From: Sipunculus nudus
Taxonomy: Eukaryota > Annelida > Sipuncula > Golfingiida > Sipunculidae
NCBI GenBank assembly: GCA_026874595.1
Contig: CM049319.1
Location: 62,506,917 to 62,570,916, forward strand
Length of the DNA: 64,000 bases
Direction of reading: 5' to 3'
The notes under the pieces are model-generated. The model had not been told where the DNA came from. It saw only the letters and a program-made list of their open reading frames with translations, and did not search any database. A program made the translations under genes and the position numbers. Positions 10,611 to 23,474 of the stretch are shown here, one piece after another; positions within the stretch are counted from its first letter, which is position 1, and each line of letters opens with the position of its first letter.

Positions 10611-10716
10611 TCGGGGAATGCTAAATTTGTCGAGTTGATTAGCACTGTAGGAGGCCTGGTTTGGTTTTTTGTCATTTTGTGAAAGTAGTTTACTACATAG
10701 GTTTCACGCCCAAACA
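10611..10716 (+). other. Candidate internal non-coding exon
   Basis: A pyrimidine tract ending CCTGCCGTAG at 10610 and a GTAAGT donor at 10717 bound 106 bp. The frame from the acceptor stays open for 23 codons and then stops, so a 5' UTR role would be needed. It rests only on splice signals. Confidence 0.15.
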
Positions 10717-13700
10717 GTAAGTCTTCGTGATAACTGCTGCTAAATGATGCCTTGCGTCAGAGAGGTGAAAAAACATATTTTATAGATCATGCCATAGTAG
10801 TTTTGTGGCGGACTGAAAAGTATGCAGATTTATTGGGCTAACCAAGTTTGTTGATTACTGGAAGCGACTCATACAGATGGCTCAGCTTCCGAAACTGACA
10901 TCTCCATTCCAAGGCACAAACAAGTAGTGAAACATCAGTGATTATTTAATCAGTGTTGAAATATAAGGGTCACCTTAACAGAAATTCAGATCTTGAAAAA
11001 TGTTGTTTTTGGTCCATAAATTCTGTTGACCTCTATGTATTTTTTATTTTTCTTTGCTGGATATTCAAGATAATCTGAAATAGTAACTTCTTTGTTTCAT
11101 AAATTATCATGTTGTTACAGGGTTATGCTTTTTAATACAAGAAAAAAAATTCTAAGTTCAGATAATCTTACAATATTTGCTATCAAAATAACATAAAGTT
11201 TGATATACTTAACAAGACTTTCACTGTGTAAATTAATATATTAAAGCAAATTTTTTGAAGTATCTATAACCCTCCACTATATTTTTCAGGTGATAGTGAA
11301 AAATATTTAAATCCTGACAAAAGGCAGCAATAATGATCCTGTTTGAAATTACTAGCATTAACTGGAATTTATAATATTTACTTTCATAGCTGCCATATTA
11401 TATGTTTTTTAGACATACCCAAATAAATATACCTGTTAGCACAAACCTGTTAAATCATTTTCTTTATTAACTAAAGCTGTTTTTGTGACAAAACTTGGTG
11501 AATATAATGAACTATATTATAAGAACTTTCCCAACAAGATTTTAAAGTTATTTGATTGCTGTAGCAACATATATCCTACCTCAGGTGTATAAGTGATAAT
11601 TTTAAATCCCATTAGTTATTTTTTATTTAGATATTAAAAAAAACCCATACAATAATAAAATAGGACCTTTTTAAATACACAATTCAATATATATTGAACT
11701 TGAAAATCTGCTTAATTTGGTCATGTACAAGAGAAATTAGCATTTATTTTAAATAGTACATTATTATACTGAATGTTTTAGCAAATTATATTCAATTAGA
11801 TAATAACAATATATTTTAATTTGTTCATTATCAGGAAATTTAAACAGCAGTGATGCAGTTTTATTATTTTAGGTGATTTTTTGTGAATATGCAGTTGTAA
11901 AGAATATGGTATTTATTCCAGTCTTATTTAGAAGTTTCTATGCATAGGGGACACATCTGGTTATGTAACAAGTGATACATGTCACTGCTTGGTGCTTGAC
12001 AAGATGGCCCCCATTAATTTTTCTCACCTTGGTACATACAACAGGGCCCTTGCCTTTGTTGTTTGCACAATAATACAGACCTTTTACAGTTGCTAGTATG
12101 TCTAAGGCCTGGATAAAGGGCACGGGTCCACTATGGTCTGGATGCCAATCACATTTAAGGCTTAATTGGATCCAGTCCAGATTTCACACCTGGTATCATC
12201 GGGAGGGGTCATTAAATTACCAGTCTTTGCAACTCAACCAGAAGTCTGGAATTGTGTCAAATGGTTATTTATATAATTGGTGTTTGGGGTATTTTGCTGG
12301 ATTTCTCATGGGGTAAATTTATATGACAGTAAGTAGTAAGTACTTATTTTTTCTTGTCCCCTCCCTCTTTGTGAATGTTTGTTATTACATGTGTTTGACA
12401 CAGGAAATGTATAAAGAATATATACATGTTATTCAGGGTTTTTTTCTCAGATTGTTAATGAGAGCAAATAGCGTGACAGTTTGTACTTCTGTTCCTGTTT
12501 GTCTGTCTGAGTAAATAATCTGTTTTATTGTTAAGGTATGCGTAAATTGTTAATTCCTGTTCATTTTCCTCTGGTTATTGACTTACAGTAAATAAAGTTT
12601 CAGGTCTATATTACCATTTTATAAATTTTAATTAGTGCATGAGAAAAGGAAAGAATTAAAATGATAATCGTACTTTCTCAGACCACTACATTATGCAACA
12701 CATTTATGGGGTATATTTAATATAATTCATTCATGTAGCAGACTCAGTCACCAGTGGCATTTGGAGCAGATACCATATATCATAACACAAAACCAGGGCA
12801 TTGTATATATTACTTATAATCTGGTACTTGTTTGGCAGTTGACCTGTTTCTCTGTTTGGTCTTATCAGCCTACTGTTTTAGGTTTGTTTCAGAAAGCATG
12901 CTCAGTGTAAATACCAGGGGCTTTGGTTTCAGGGTGCATTGGGAAAAGGCTTAGGTATTGAGTAATGCTGGCTGGTGTGTATACAGAGACCGTTGTCCCT
13001 TTGTCTTGCCGCAAGTTGTGTGTTGTCTCTAACACTGGGCCTTGGGTTTGCCCCCTTCCACCCAGTCTGTATTTCCATAACAATAACCACTTTGTATTTT
13101 TATAGTACAGGTTTCTTTTGGGGCACCAGGGATTAAGTTAAGGCCTCTGAGAGCAAGGTTTGGGGATTTCTTTATGTGCTGAGTTGCCCTGGTACTGTAT
13201 TCTTATATAAAGGGTGTGCTTTGGTGATTTATTTAGAAGTACTTCACAGAAGGTTTGGGAGGTGAGTCTGATGTTTTTTGGTTCAGTTAAAGATTTACGC
13301 CGCATGTTTCAGTTTGTGATTTATGTATAGAATTGCATTATGTGTATTTTTGTGTAATTTATTTAATCCTCTTTTGAAAATTAATTACAGAAACACACAT
13401 TGGCAATAGAAATACCATAGTCATTTTGCAGGAAAGAGTTATACCAGGCTGACTGAATGTAATTTGTTATTAATAAAACATTTTAATTAAGCTGAATTTG
13501 TTTTCTTTACTTGTTCACTTGCATGAAAAAGCTTGCTTGAAAAAATGGGATTTATCAATATGTGATTTAATAAGGTGTATGTGTATACATTTATTTAAAA
13601 AAATAAGTTCTTATCATGTTCTGAACATTTTATATGAAAAACTGCTTAATAAATAATGTCTTTAAATAATAAAAAAAATTGAAATTGTAATTTGATACAA

Positions 13701-14770
13701 ATTTCCTGTTCAAAGATGTAAACTTGAATTTATGAAGACCTGCACTCTTGATACAATATAGATATGACCTGATTAAGTCATGTTTCAGACTTTGGACACC
13801 AGTCAAGAGACATGTGTGCACCATGATTTACACAGGGGTTGTAATACTTTGAAATTTTCAGTTTCTAACAGAAAGGCATTAATACAGGTTTACCTTTCCC
13901 CAGACAAAAATTGCCTTTCTTTTGCTTAATTTGCTAAATCCTTGGTGGATGTAAAATACTATAGATGCATCCTACCGTCATATCAAATTTCAGTTGCACT
14001 TAGCTCAGTGTAAACCTGATTCTGTCATTGTACATGCCATCCCACATGCAAGTTTGCATGCAAAAAGAACTGAATGTTTTCAATAGAAACTTTTATATCA
14101 GAAAAAAAAGATTGTGCAGGAAAATATAGGAGATGAGGGCCTAAATGCCGGAGAGCAGAAGAAAATATAGACCAAATCTAGGAAATGGAGGGAGTTGGTG
14201 GAAGCCCAGCTGTAAAATATTTCATTTTTGTCATGTTTGTTCCAGGTTTTCAGATACTAATATGGAAAACTTCTAGGTATTCACCTTTCAAATGGATTGC
14301 TACAAAACAAAAATGCCTTTTGGTGCGCCTGTCTGCCTGTCTGTGACAGGCGGTAAGGCGTTATTTCGAGTCCTGTGTACATCATGATTGTAACAAGCAT
14401 ATTTTAGCCTGATCCCAACTTGATATACATTATTGCAACAGACCCCTGAAATGGAGTATTGGCTTACTACCTTAACATATAAAAGTTTTAGAAAACTTCT
14501 ACAGATCATTAGTGTCATCCTAGAACATATCAGTAACAGGAGGACCAGTGTGGGGTCCATTGTTGTAGTCTAGAGTTTAAAGTTTCTGAGCAGCCAGGTA
14601 CATAGGTAACATGGTTTGAATCTAGTATCAGTGACGGGCCTGCCTAAGGTAAATAACCCAAAAAAGAGTCTGTGCTCTGCGAAAAAAAGAGTAAACATCT
14701 TTTCAATAAGTCAGTTCCCCATTTTTTATCACAGACTGAATAAAAAGATTTGTTTCCCATTGCACAATTG

Positions 14771-14774
<4 letters not shown>

Positions 14775-14838
<64 letters not shown>
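14775..14838. repeat. (TA)n microsatellite
   Basis: About 64 bp of uninterrupted TA dinucleotides. Open frames across it (poly Tyr-Ile) are artefacts. Confidence 0.97.
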
Positions 14839-14847
<9 letters not shown>

Positions 14848-16084
14848 CATTCCTAAAGTCAGAAATATTCATGGTGCACATCCCAATTTATGAAGGTAAG
14901 GGTATTTTCTACATTAAACAAATGTGAAAAAAGAGTAATTAGCATCATTTTCAGGAAATCCTCAAAAAGTGTGACTCTTTTGAAAAAAAAAAGTGATTTG
15001 GCAGGCGTGAGTTATGTTAGACGCAGTGTTAGCATGTCACTTGATCCTCTCACCTGTCCCCATACCAGAGAGGCTGCTCGAAGCAGTAATTGCATGAAAC
15101 TTGTAATTTGAATTACATCCCAATCTGGCTTACTGCCCCACCCCCAGGGCTGCTGTATACTCTTCAGTATTTTTATATCTGGCAAATGTTATATTTAAAC
15201 TCCAGTGAGACATTCCAGTCATGTTTCACATGAAGTATTTGCTTTTTAAATGTCATTTGCTTTACGCTTTCTTTGATTCAGAAACATTTTTTTTATCAAT
15301 TTCAACAAATTTAAGAATCAGAGGAATTTTAGTAAGACCAAATAAAGGTAATAAGCCTTCAAGAAGACTGGCCTATCAGCTTTCAGAACTATATATAATA
15401 ATAAATTTTCAGTACAAATGGAATTATTTCAGAATATCTCTTCTCAAACAGAGATTCTGTATAACTTCTTTTAAATAGCCAGATATTACAGATCTGATAT
15501 ATGTCCTGTGTCATGTGTTGAAAGATTCCTTTACCTGTTTAAACCCTATTCATACCCCCCCCCCCTGTTAAAGTATAATGATAAAATTATTAATCAGAGT
15601 ACAAAAGAACAATTTACCTTAAAGCACAGTATGAGGCAGTATACAGTATGACATAACAAGTCTCACAACAACCAGGGTATGAATAAGGCTAAAAAATTTA
15701 AATGCTTTAGGTGCACCCTTGAAACATAACCTACATACACCTTAAGATTTCAACATGCACCTTGTACTACTAGTGAGAAAATTTACTGGTTAAGGAGTTT
15801 CAGTTGCTCAAAGAATAGAAATGCTAATTTATGATTTTGATGTTTATGGAAAGTTAAAATAATATACTGCACCAACATTTTTTCATTTGTTTATAATACT
15901 TGCACTGAGTGCAACCTTGGTACAATTTCTACTGCACAAAAGAAAACATGCATGTGTGCACCCTCTATTTTGCACCCTGCAACCATGTCAGATTGCTGAA
16001 CATTTTCAGTTGTGCTCCATTACTATTAGTTTAATATTTTATTATTGTAATTTTATAATTTTATATGTACATGTACAGGACTCC

Positions 16085-16480
16085 CATGGTCTCTTTATAA
16101 TATCCTATATTTTCCAGCATTTAGACCATTATCTCCTATAGTTCCTTATAGTTTTTTTCACTGCACACATTAGTGTTTCCAATAAAAATGTGATAACTTA
16201 TTACTGAATAATCGTAAACTAATGATTGAAAACATGCAGATTTTATATGGAGTTGTCCATGCAGTCCTACATATACAGCAGTGTAAACCAGTAAAACAGA
16301 CCTTTTGTAACTGCTCAGAGAATAGGTGGTTGGTTAATTTAGTAAAAACCACAATTGTGCAGTGAAAACTCCTGTATTTGTCCTATATTCTTGGCTTAAA
16401 ATTCCTTTAAACTCCTATATTTTTGTCTTAAGTTGTCCTTTTTAAATTCCTCTTTTTTTTATTTCTTCGGGAACTTGGCG
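16085..16480. repeat. Fold-back interspersed repeat, copy A
   Basis: Exact 13-bp inverted arms TTTTCACTGCACA (16155-16167) and TGTGCAGTGAAAA (16356-16368) enclose about 190 bp. Flanks and interior match copy B at 32880-33545: CCAGCATT.AGACCAT..TCTC on the left, ACTGTCCATG-like, CAGACCTTTT and CTGCT in the middle, and TCCTATATTTTTGTCT-like on the right. The copies are diverged, so the family is old. It may be a MITE or other non-autonomous element. Confidence 0.65.
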
Positions 16481-19319
16481 GGATTTGGAATAATGTCATT
16501 AAGCATGCAATTTTTGGAATTTTAAAGTATAACCTGACATTTTGCAAAACTGGTTACTAAATTCTGTTATTTAGTAGAAAGTGTGTATATTGAATTAAAT
16601 CATGAGTCATGACTTGTTCTTTGAATTATGTATTCTTTCAAATCCACTTTTGAGGATTTTTGTAATTTTGTAATGATTATGAAACAGAAATAATCAACGT
16701 TAATTATTTAGCAATTGTTTCTGCATTCTTTGGAAAGAAAAAGTAAATTGAAAACTGAGCTTTCTGCTTGCCCTGTTTCAATGAATGTAGAAATTACTTT
16801 CAATTTTCATATATGAAAGACCAATATTTATATATTACTAAATGATAAAAGATGTTTTATTAGATTTAATAAAAGGGAATTGATAAAGCAGGGTTTGTTG
16901 ACTTCTGTTCTGATTAATCTGACATTATAATAGGTTGTATGGCGAATGAATGGCTGGATGAAATGTATGCTTTTCATAAAAAGAAAATTTAGTTTGACAT
17001 TTCATGATAGTAAGTAGAATTGAACAGCCTTATTGTCCACTGCGGTTCTAAATTAATCATTAATAAACCGTATTGTAATTCTAAAGGCAATAAAATACAT
17101 AGTTACAATTTTACATGGTCCTGTATGCAAAATGAACATGATCAAAGGATGGCACTTTAACAAAAAAATAAACAATCCCAGTTAATTTTCATGTCCAGCA
17201 AGACGCAAGGTTGGCTTATCAATTTTAGGATTAGAAGTTCTGAAGAAGCTTGAAAGAATCATCTGAAACTCTGGTGCATGACATATGAAGTATAGTTGTG
17301 TGGATTAATTCAGTTATAGACAATATTCTATGTTAATTTATAGGAGTGAGCTTTTTAAATTGAATTATTTATTATTCAACCATATTAAAATAATTAACTT
17401 TGTAGTCTGTATTTCAAATTGCAGTATAAATAAATTTGTAATTTTGAATTATCCACATGAGTTTGAGCAAGTTTATTTTGCTTGTACACTAGCTACTTAA
17501 TTGTACTTGAATTAAGATAGTTTGTAAATAAAATATATCCTGTAAATAAGATATTACCTGAATGAGTAGTATCTGAATATTTTCAAATTTCATGTTCCCA
17601 ATGGTGTTGACTTGATATAAGATGCTCATTGTTTTGGAAATGATTTGCTTTTATTATAGTTGGTTAAAATCATTTTTGAACTGAATGAAAATGGCCTTAT
17701 TGGTGGACTGGTCTTAATATAGGGAGTTGGTCTTCAGAGTATGGGATAAGTGTGACCCAGGAACCATGCGCTTAGAGAAGATATGGTTGCAAAAGTAATT
17801 GTAATGTTTGAATTTATTGCTTATGAAATATTTTCTTTATAATATAAATCTTCATTTGTAAGAATGTATTATATACTGTTTATTTTTACATAAGAATAAA
17901 TAACATATCGTTAATTTTTGTAGATAAATCCATTGATGACAGAGATGGTAGAAAATCAGTACTAACCAAAGACCCAATCAGCTCAAGCTTAATGCTTAGA
18001 ATATTGTTGTTAATTAAAGATGGTTTGGACTTATTTGCTTCTTCAATGAATAATTCATATACCCCCATGAAAACAAAGAGAAAATATTTGAAATAAAAGG
18101 GATTTATTGGTCTTGAGAGATTAGTGCCTCTGTATGTTTGAACTCTTGTCTGTTCAACAGATTTGGGTGTATAAAACCGTTTGTGTTGTATAAAGTCGTA
18201 TGAGCAATTTAATCTGGTTCCCCAGCTGGTTGTGTCATCCTGAAATTTAATGAAGACCACAAAGGCATATATGTAAGAATAAATTGATGATATAGTTTAA
18301 TTTGGGCTAAATATAAAGCTGTGTGTCCACATTAAATGCCAAGCATAAATATTTATCTTAAAAGTAATTTCCAGCTCCCTCCTGTAATCACAGAGTCATA
18401 TGATGCAGAATGAGAAAACTGTTAATGACAATGGCTGGGGTGATGAGAAATTTAACAAGCCCTAATTTTTGCCTCTATATATTGTAATTACCCAGATCTT
18501 CTTGAAGTAGTTACGTTATCGTGTAATTTAGTTTTACAATTAATTGTGAAATCCATGCAAGAAGCTCACTTGGCGAAAAGCATAATTTGAGCGTGTGTTT
18601 AAACTTTGGAGAGGAACATGTCAGAATAAATTTCACTAGTTTTATTGTGCACACGCTCGTAGTCATGATTTAATCTCTCCTTTTAGGTAATTGTTCTCAC
18701 ATTAAGGCAGTGGTTGTTGTTAAAATATATTGGCAATTGGAGGCTGCAATAATTGCAAAGGCAGTTAATGCTGTGCGCCCATTTTGCTATTGCAGCTCAT
18801 TATTACTGTGACATACTTTTTCTCAGTATTTCCCGCTCGGCAGGGCCTATGAATGCGGGCACTTTATGTAAAATGGGCAGTAGCTTTGAAATTTCATCAT
18901 CTTTGAGAAACTGCCGATCACCCAGCTGAGCTAGGCTGGCTTATATAATTCAGTGAATTAATCATTTTACTGCAGATTATGATTTTTACCCATAAGAGGT
19001 ACTTGTGACAGAATAAATCTCTGTTAAGTAAGTTAAGATAGTTCTATGACGCACTCAGAATCGGAGGAAGGAATTTACATACAGGAATTTCAAAGCCTTG
19101 TTTTCACTCCTGCCTGTCATTTTAAGATCTATTGCTGGAGGGGGATGCATTGCCAAGAACGTGCTACTGGGCTTGACAAGCAGTTGAGTAATTAGCTCGT
19201 GATAAACCAAATCTTCATCGCTGTTCTTGTTGTGCCGCTAATTACTCAAGTTGCGGAGGTATCAGCTCAGTTTTGATTGTGAACACTTAGAGTGCACCAT
19301 ACTCTTATTGTCATTGCAG

Positions 19320-20365
19320 GCATATCAAGCACACCAAACTTTTCCAGAAGTTCCACACAATGAAAGACGGTATAGAACATATCACTGATATTGCAGACAA
19401 AGAGATGCCTTCAATCCAGAAAAGTCCTGTCAAGGTTCTCAACTCTTTTGGGGGAGCGAACATGAACCGCAAGAAGCGGAGCCTAGATAGTGCCATTGCT
19501 GCCCTCTACAATGGTGTTCATGATGTAGAACCGCAAGTTCCGATGATAAACAATGTGAAAAATCCACATATGAACAGTTTAGAACAGGACTTTGTAAAGA
19601 CAGTTGAGCCAAAAGATTATAATGGCATATCAAATCACGAGGACACAAATGAACCACTGGCAGCAGTGAATGGAACTGACCACTTAGGGGTACAAGAGGG
19701 CCCTCTAGTGGTGGACGAAACTAATGGTGCTGAACACAACGACTTGAAACCGACCATGAATGGTCTCCCAAAAATGCCATGTATTTGGTATAGTGACCTT
19801 GAGAAAACAGAAGGGGACCAGCAAGTCCCGAAAGTCACTAGTATGGCTGATAATATTGGTATGGTTAGCATGCCACCCGAGAATATGGTAGCAAATTCAC
19901 CGACTTACCCACCCGAACCGCTTACGCCCAACCAGAAAACTGTTGAAGGAATTGTGCCACAAGTAGAATCGCCACCGAAGCTCCCCGAAGCCAAACTTCC
20001 AGAAGCCAGTCATACTCCTGTCATGAACGGTCAACTGCTAAACGGAAACCATCAGCTATCCGCAGACTCCAACACCCAGCCAAAACCACTGCTGCCACCT
20101 AACCCGCTAGTCCCTACCCCAACTTCAAACCACACCCCACCGCACCCACCCATGACACTACCCGATAATGTTATGACGACGAACGCCATGGGAGAGCCGG
20201 AAGCAGTCTGCCCCGAGTGCCGAAAAGTCTTCAAACGCAAGGTGTATCTACAACGCCACATGGAACGTGAACACTGGTCCACAGCAAAGGTGTTTCGGTG
20301 TGAAGACTGTGGCTACGAGACCAAACATCAGAGCAACTTAAGTGTTCATCGCAGGACACATACAG
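19320..20365 (+). CDS. C2H2 zinc-finger transcription factor, exon with start codon and fingers 1-2
   Basis: The acceptor CATTGCAG precedes 19320 and the donor ACAG|GTAAGA follows 20365. The first ATG (19360, A at -3) opens MKDGIEHITDIADKEM, but the frame is also open from the acceptor to this ATG (HIKHTKLFQKFHT), so coding could begin in an upstream exon. Counting from the ATG, residues 37-40 are RKKR (nuclear-localisation type), followed by SLDSAIAALYN. Residues 180-275 are rich in Pro, Asn and Thr. Finger 1 (C284-X2-C-X12-H-X4-H305) is followed by a non-canonical linker, and finger 2 (C314-X2-C-X12-H-X3-H334) by Thr-Gly of a canonical TGERP linker that is split by the intron. The split Gly codon completes with the exon at 57802. 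Probable nuclear DNA-binding protein. Orthology not recognised. Confidence 0.9.
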
Positions 20366-21769
20366 GTAAGAACAGAATATGCTGTCTATATATGTGTATG
20401 ACTGTCTGTAGAATAGTTACGTGATCTTGTTTTCGTAATGACACTGTATGAAGTTTTGTGAATATTCTGTGTACATTTTACTATCAGTGCACGTGGCATT
20501 TACATCAGAAAGGAATTTTCAAATTTACAGAAGAGAAATTCTAAACTGCCTGTTTTTGAAATATATGAGAGTTTTGGAATAATTGTAGAACTAAATCTCA
20601 AATGTGATTGGTTAATATTTTCACCTGTGATCAAGGGTCCACCAAATCTACAGTTCATGGCAAAATCTGTCAAAAAGGTTTAAAGTTGAAAATACAAACA
20701 CACCTGTTTAAAACCCCAGACTACTAAGCTGTATTATAGAGTATCCACATTAAGTGAGTTTATAAAAAGTTTTGTTCTTGTTTCATACTGTTAAGGATAG
20801 GTGTAGCATACTCTGAATTTGTCGGTGGCGTAAAATCCAGGGTTCCTCCCAGGTTGTCTGTATCCATATACAAGCCATACATAAATACATCTTTTGCTGT
20901 TTCTTTGTAGTTAATATCTAAAAATATTTTGTCATCTTCTGAGCAAATGCAATTGAAATATTATGGAAATTTCCTAATGCTGAGTACTATCATTGTAATC
21001 AGTGTAAGTTACATGTGGAATATCTAAATTTCGAGTTCATGGGCATCTGGTTACCACAAAATAAACTGCCAGAATATAGGGGATATAGCATGCTGCAGCT
21101 AGTATTGGGAACTGCTTTTGGATTTGTCCCAAAATTTTAACAGAGTCTAGATATGTCCCAAAATTGAAATGAGTTACCCCAGAAAATTTCTCCAGTCTCC
21201 CCTGGCCCATGGCCTACCCTTCCATACAATTAAAGAGACATTGACTGGAAATTCCTGGATATTTTGTGTCTACTGACAAACAACTGTGAACAAATAGCTC
21301 TTTTAAAGAAGTTAGCAGAGGTAAATGCAAGTGAAAACTAAATTAAGGCCTGCCAATTAACTCAAAAGCATTTTAGTTGCCACAGAATTTAATTTTTAGC
21401 ACGCAGCATTTCAAGAAATCTTTCCAATTTCATTTTTATATAATTCCTCGTTTCTGATGTTCTATGTGACTTGAGTCCATGTGTTGGCTGATAATGTAAA
21501 ACTTTGAATACAATCCAAATTTAATACTCTTAAATTTATACAAAATCAAATTTGAAGTGCACAGAATTTTTCTGATTCCTCAATATATTTATTATGCAAG
21601 AGTCCATCAGTATTTGATAAATATTTACTAGATCTCCATTGCTATGTAATTTATATTTGATTATAAATGTTTATAATTTTATTATGATTATTAACAAGTT
21701 TGTTATAAATGCCTCTGCCGTGACATTTTTCCTAAGAGATTGCTTATTGCCATATTTGGTATGATCAGT

Positions 21770-21976
21770 CTTTGCTGATATGTTGTCACATCTTTCTTTA
21801 GTATTTAATTTCCCTCTCATAATTTTCCCAAATAAGTCTTTCTAATGTCCTATTTCTAATGAATATAAATCTCAAGCCAAATTTCAGTATCTAAATAATC
21901 TCCTGTGATATCTTTCCCAAATATTTAAATCCTTTGTCTCTCAAGTATATAATCCCATCTCAACCCCCCCCCCACA

Positions 21977-22044
<68 letters not shown>

Positions 22045-22500
22045 CTTTGTTATAGCACTTTCTAAAGTATTCAGTTCCTATATCTATTTCGGTATTTAAT
22101 CCCATGTTGTTTCTATCTTAAGAATTGTATCCCATGTCATTGATTTCTTAAATCAATAATACCATATGCCATATATTTAGTATGTAATGCCATGTCATGA
22201 AGGTGAAAATTATTCCCATAATTATATCTTAATTATATCTTGTCTTTCCTAAGCATATGGTCATGTCATATGTTAACAGTTTTGTCTCATATCTTTCCAA
22301 AGTCTCTAAATTAAAGTATTCAAACCAATTTCATATTTTTCTCAAATATTTAATATCAGGACATATTTGTCTTTTGATGTTTAATTCTATGTTTGGTCAG
22401 TCTATAGTATTTACCTTGCATGCCAAAAATTTTTCTACGGAAAAAATAAATTCCATATCCTACATAAAGTATTTCTCTGCATAGTTTAAAGAATGAACTG
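21770..22500. repeat. Degenerate pyrimidine-rich tandem array
   Basis: Loosely repeated words such as TATTTAATCCCATGTC, TCTTTCCCAAATATTTAA and TATGTAATGCCATGTC recur every 40 bp or so. The array is interrupted by a C run (21964-21973) and an (AT)n tract (21984-22041). It is too diverged to fix a consensus by eye. Confidence 0.45.
21984..22041. repeat. (AT)n microsatellite
   Basis: About 58 bp of AT dinucleotides, preceded by C10 and A9 runs. Confidence 0.97.
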
Positions 22501-23389
22501 AATGTCATGTTATCTTTAGATGTATACTGTGACATTCTGTAAGTATATAGCCTTGTATGTCATCTTCTGGAGAGCTGTTGTTGTAAATGTCATGGGGACT
22601 TGTCTTGCATAATCCCTTCTAAGTAATTAACATTGCAAATGAAATCGTAGAGTATGCAGATGTTATTATTGTTTGTAGAACACTTGCCCAACATGAATTT
22701 GTTCCATACATCTTTTTACATAACTTTACTGGTATTCGTTGTTGGTTTTTTGTGGCAGGATGTAAAAGTATTATATGAGTGGTGTAATAACACCAAGTGT
22801 GTCAGGTTTTGTACGGAATATTGCAGTCATCTATAGTGGGCTTGATTACTTATCACAGAAAGCATTCTACAGACCTAACCAAACGAGTGAATTGATTGAT
22901 AATTAGTAGCAGCAAGAATGGTCAAATTGCTGGCAATGTGCCAAACATTCTTCTTCAAGCTAGTTGCGTAATCACTCCAGTTCCAGATAAAGGAGCCTGT
23001 AGTTGTCTTTCAATTCTATTGATTTCATTTATCCTGTTTCTGCGAGCATCTTTTTGCTCCCGGACACTTTTCACGTTATTTAGTATGCACATTTACACAT
23101 TTGGGGACAAATTAGTCCCCGCTTGGTGTAAACTAGTGCATGCATGTGTTGGTTTGCAGAGCCGCATTATGCTAATAGCACTGAAAAATAAGAGGGTTTG
23201 TGTGAAACATAATGTACAAGTATAGACTTAACTGTGGGTTTGTATGAAATATGAGCTCATTGGTGAAAATATGTCTGTTATGTTAGTTTTAAATATTGTA
23301 TCTTTATTGCATTTTAGCTGGTGGTGTATAGTTAGTTGTTTATAGATGTGGGTCGGTGACATACTTTTATTTAACAGGTGTTTGACATG

Positions 23390-23474
23390 TGTTAGTGTGT
23401 GTGAGACAGAGAGAAAGAGTGAGAGAGAGTATGATGTGTGTGAGTGTGAGACAGAGAAAGTGAGAGAGAGAGGA
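23390..23474. repeat. GA-rich tandem duplication
   Basis: GTGTGTGTGAGACAGAGA followed by AAGAGTGAGAGAGAG is repeated about 45 bp later with small changes. On the sense strand it is almost pure GT/GA. Confidence 0.75.

Larger units (their letters stand above)
9691..19319 (+). other. Long stretch without a recognised coding exon
   Basis: Mostly AT-rich, probably intronic to the zinc-finger gene. It contains the candidate exons noted above, the (TA)n at 14775-14838, a C run at 15555-15565 and a fold-back repeat at about 16085-16480. The last 800 bp before the exon at 19320 are richer in CpG and homeobox-type TAAT words. I see no domain-bearing reading frame. Confidence 0.5.

Noticed and set aside
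14590-14625. Possible tRNA B box (GGTTTGAATCT)
   Set aside because: No A box at the right distance, no cloverleaf arms, and the box departs from consensus.
14616-14927. Open frames on both strands across the (TA)n tract
   Set aside because: They are produced by the dinucleotide repeat (alternating Tyr-Ile), not by a gene.
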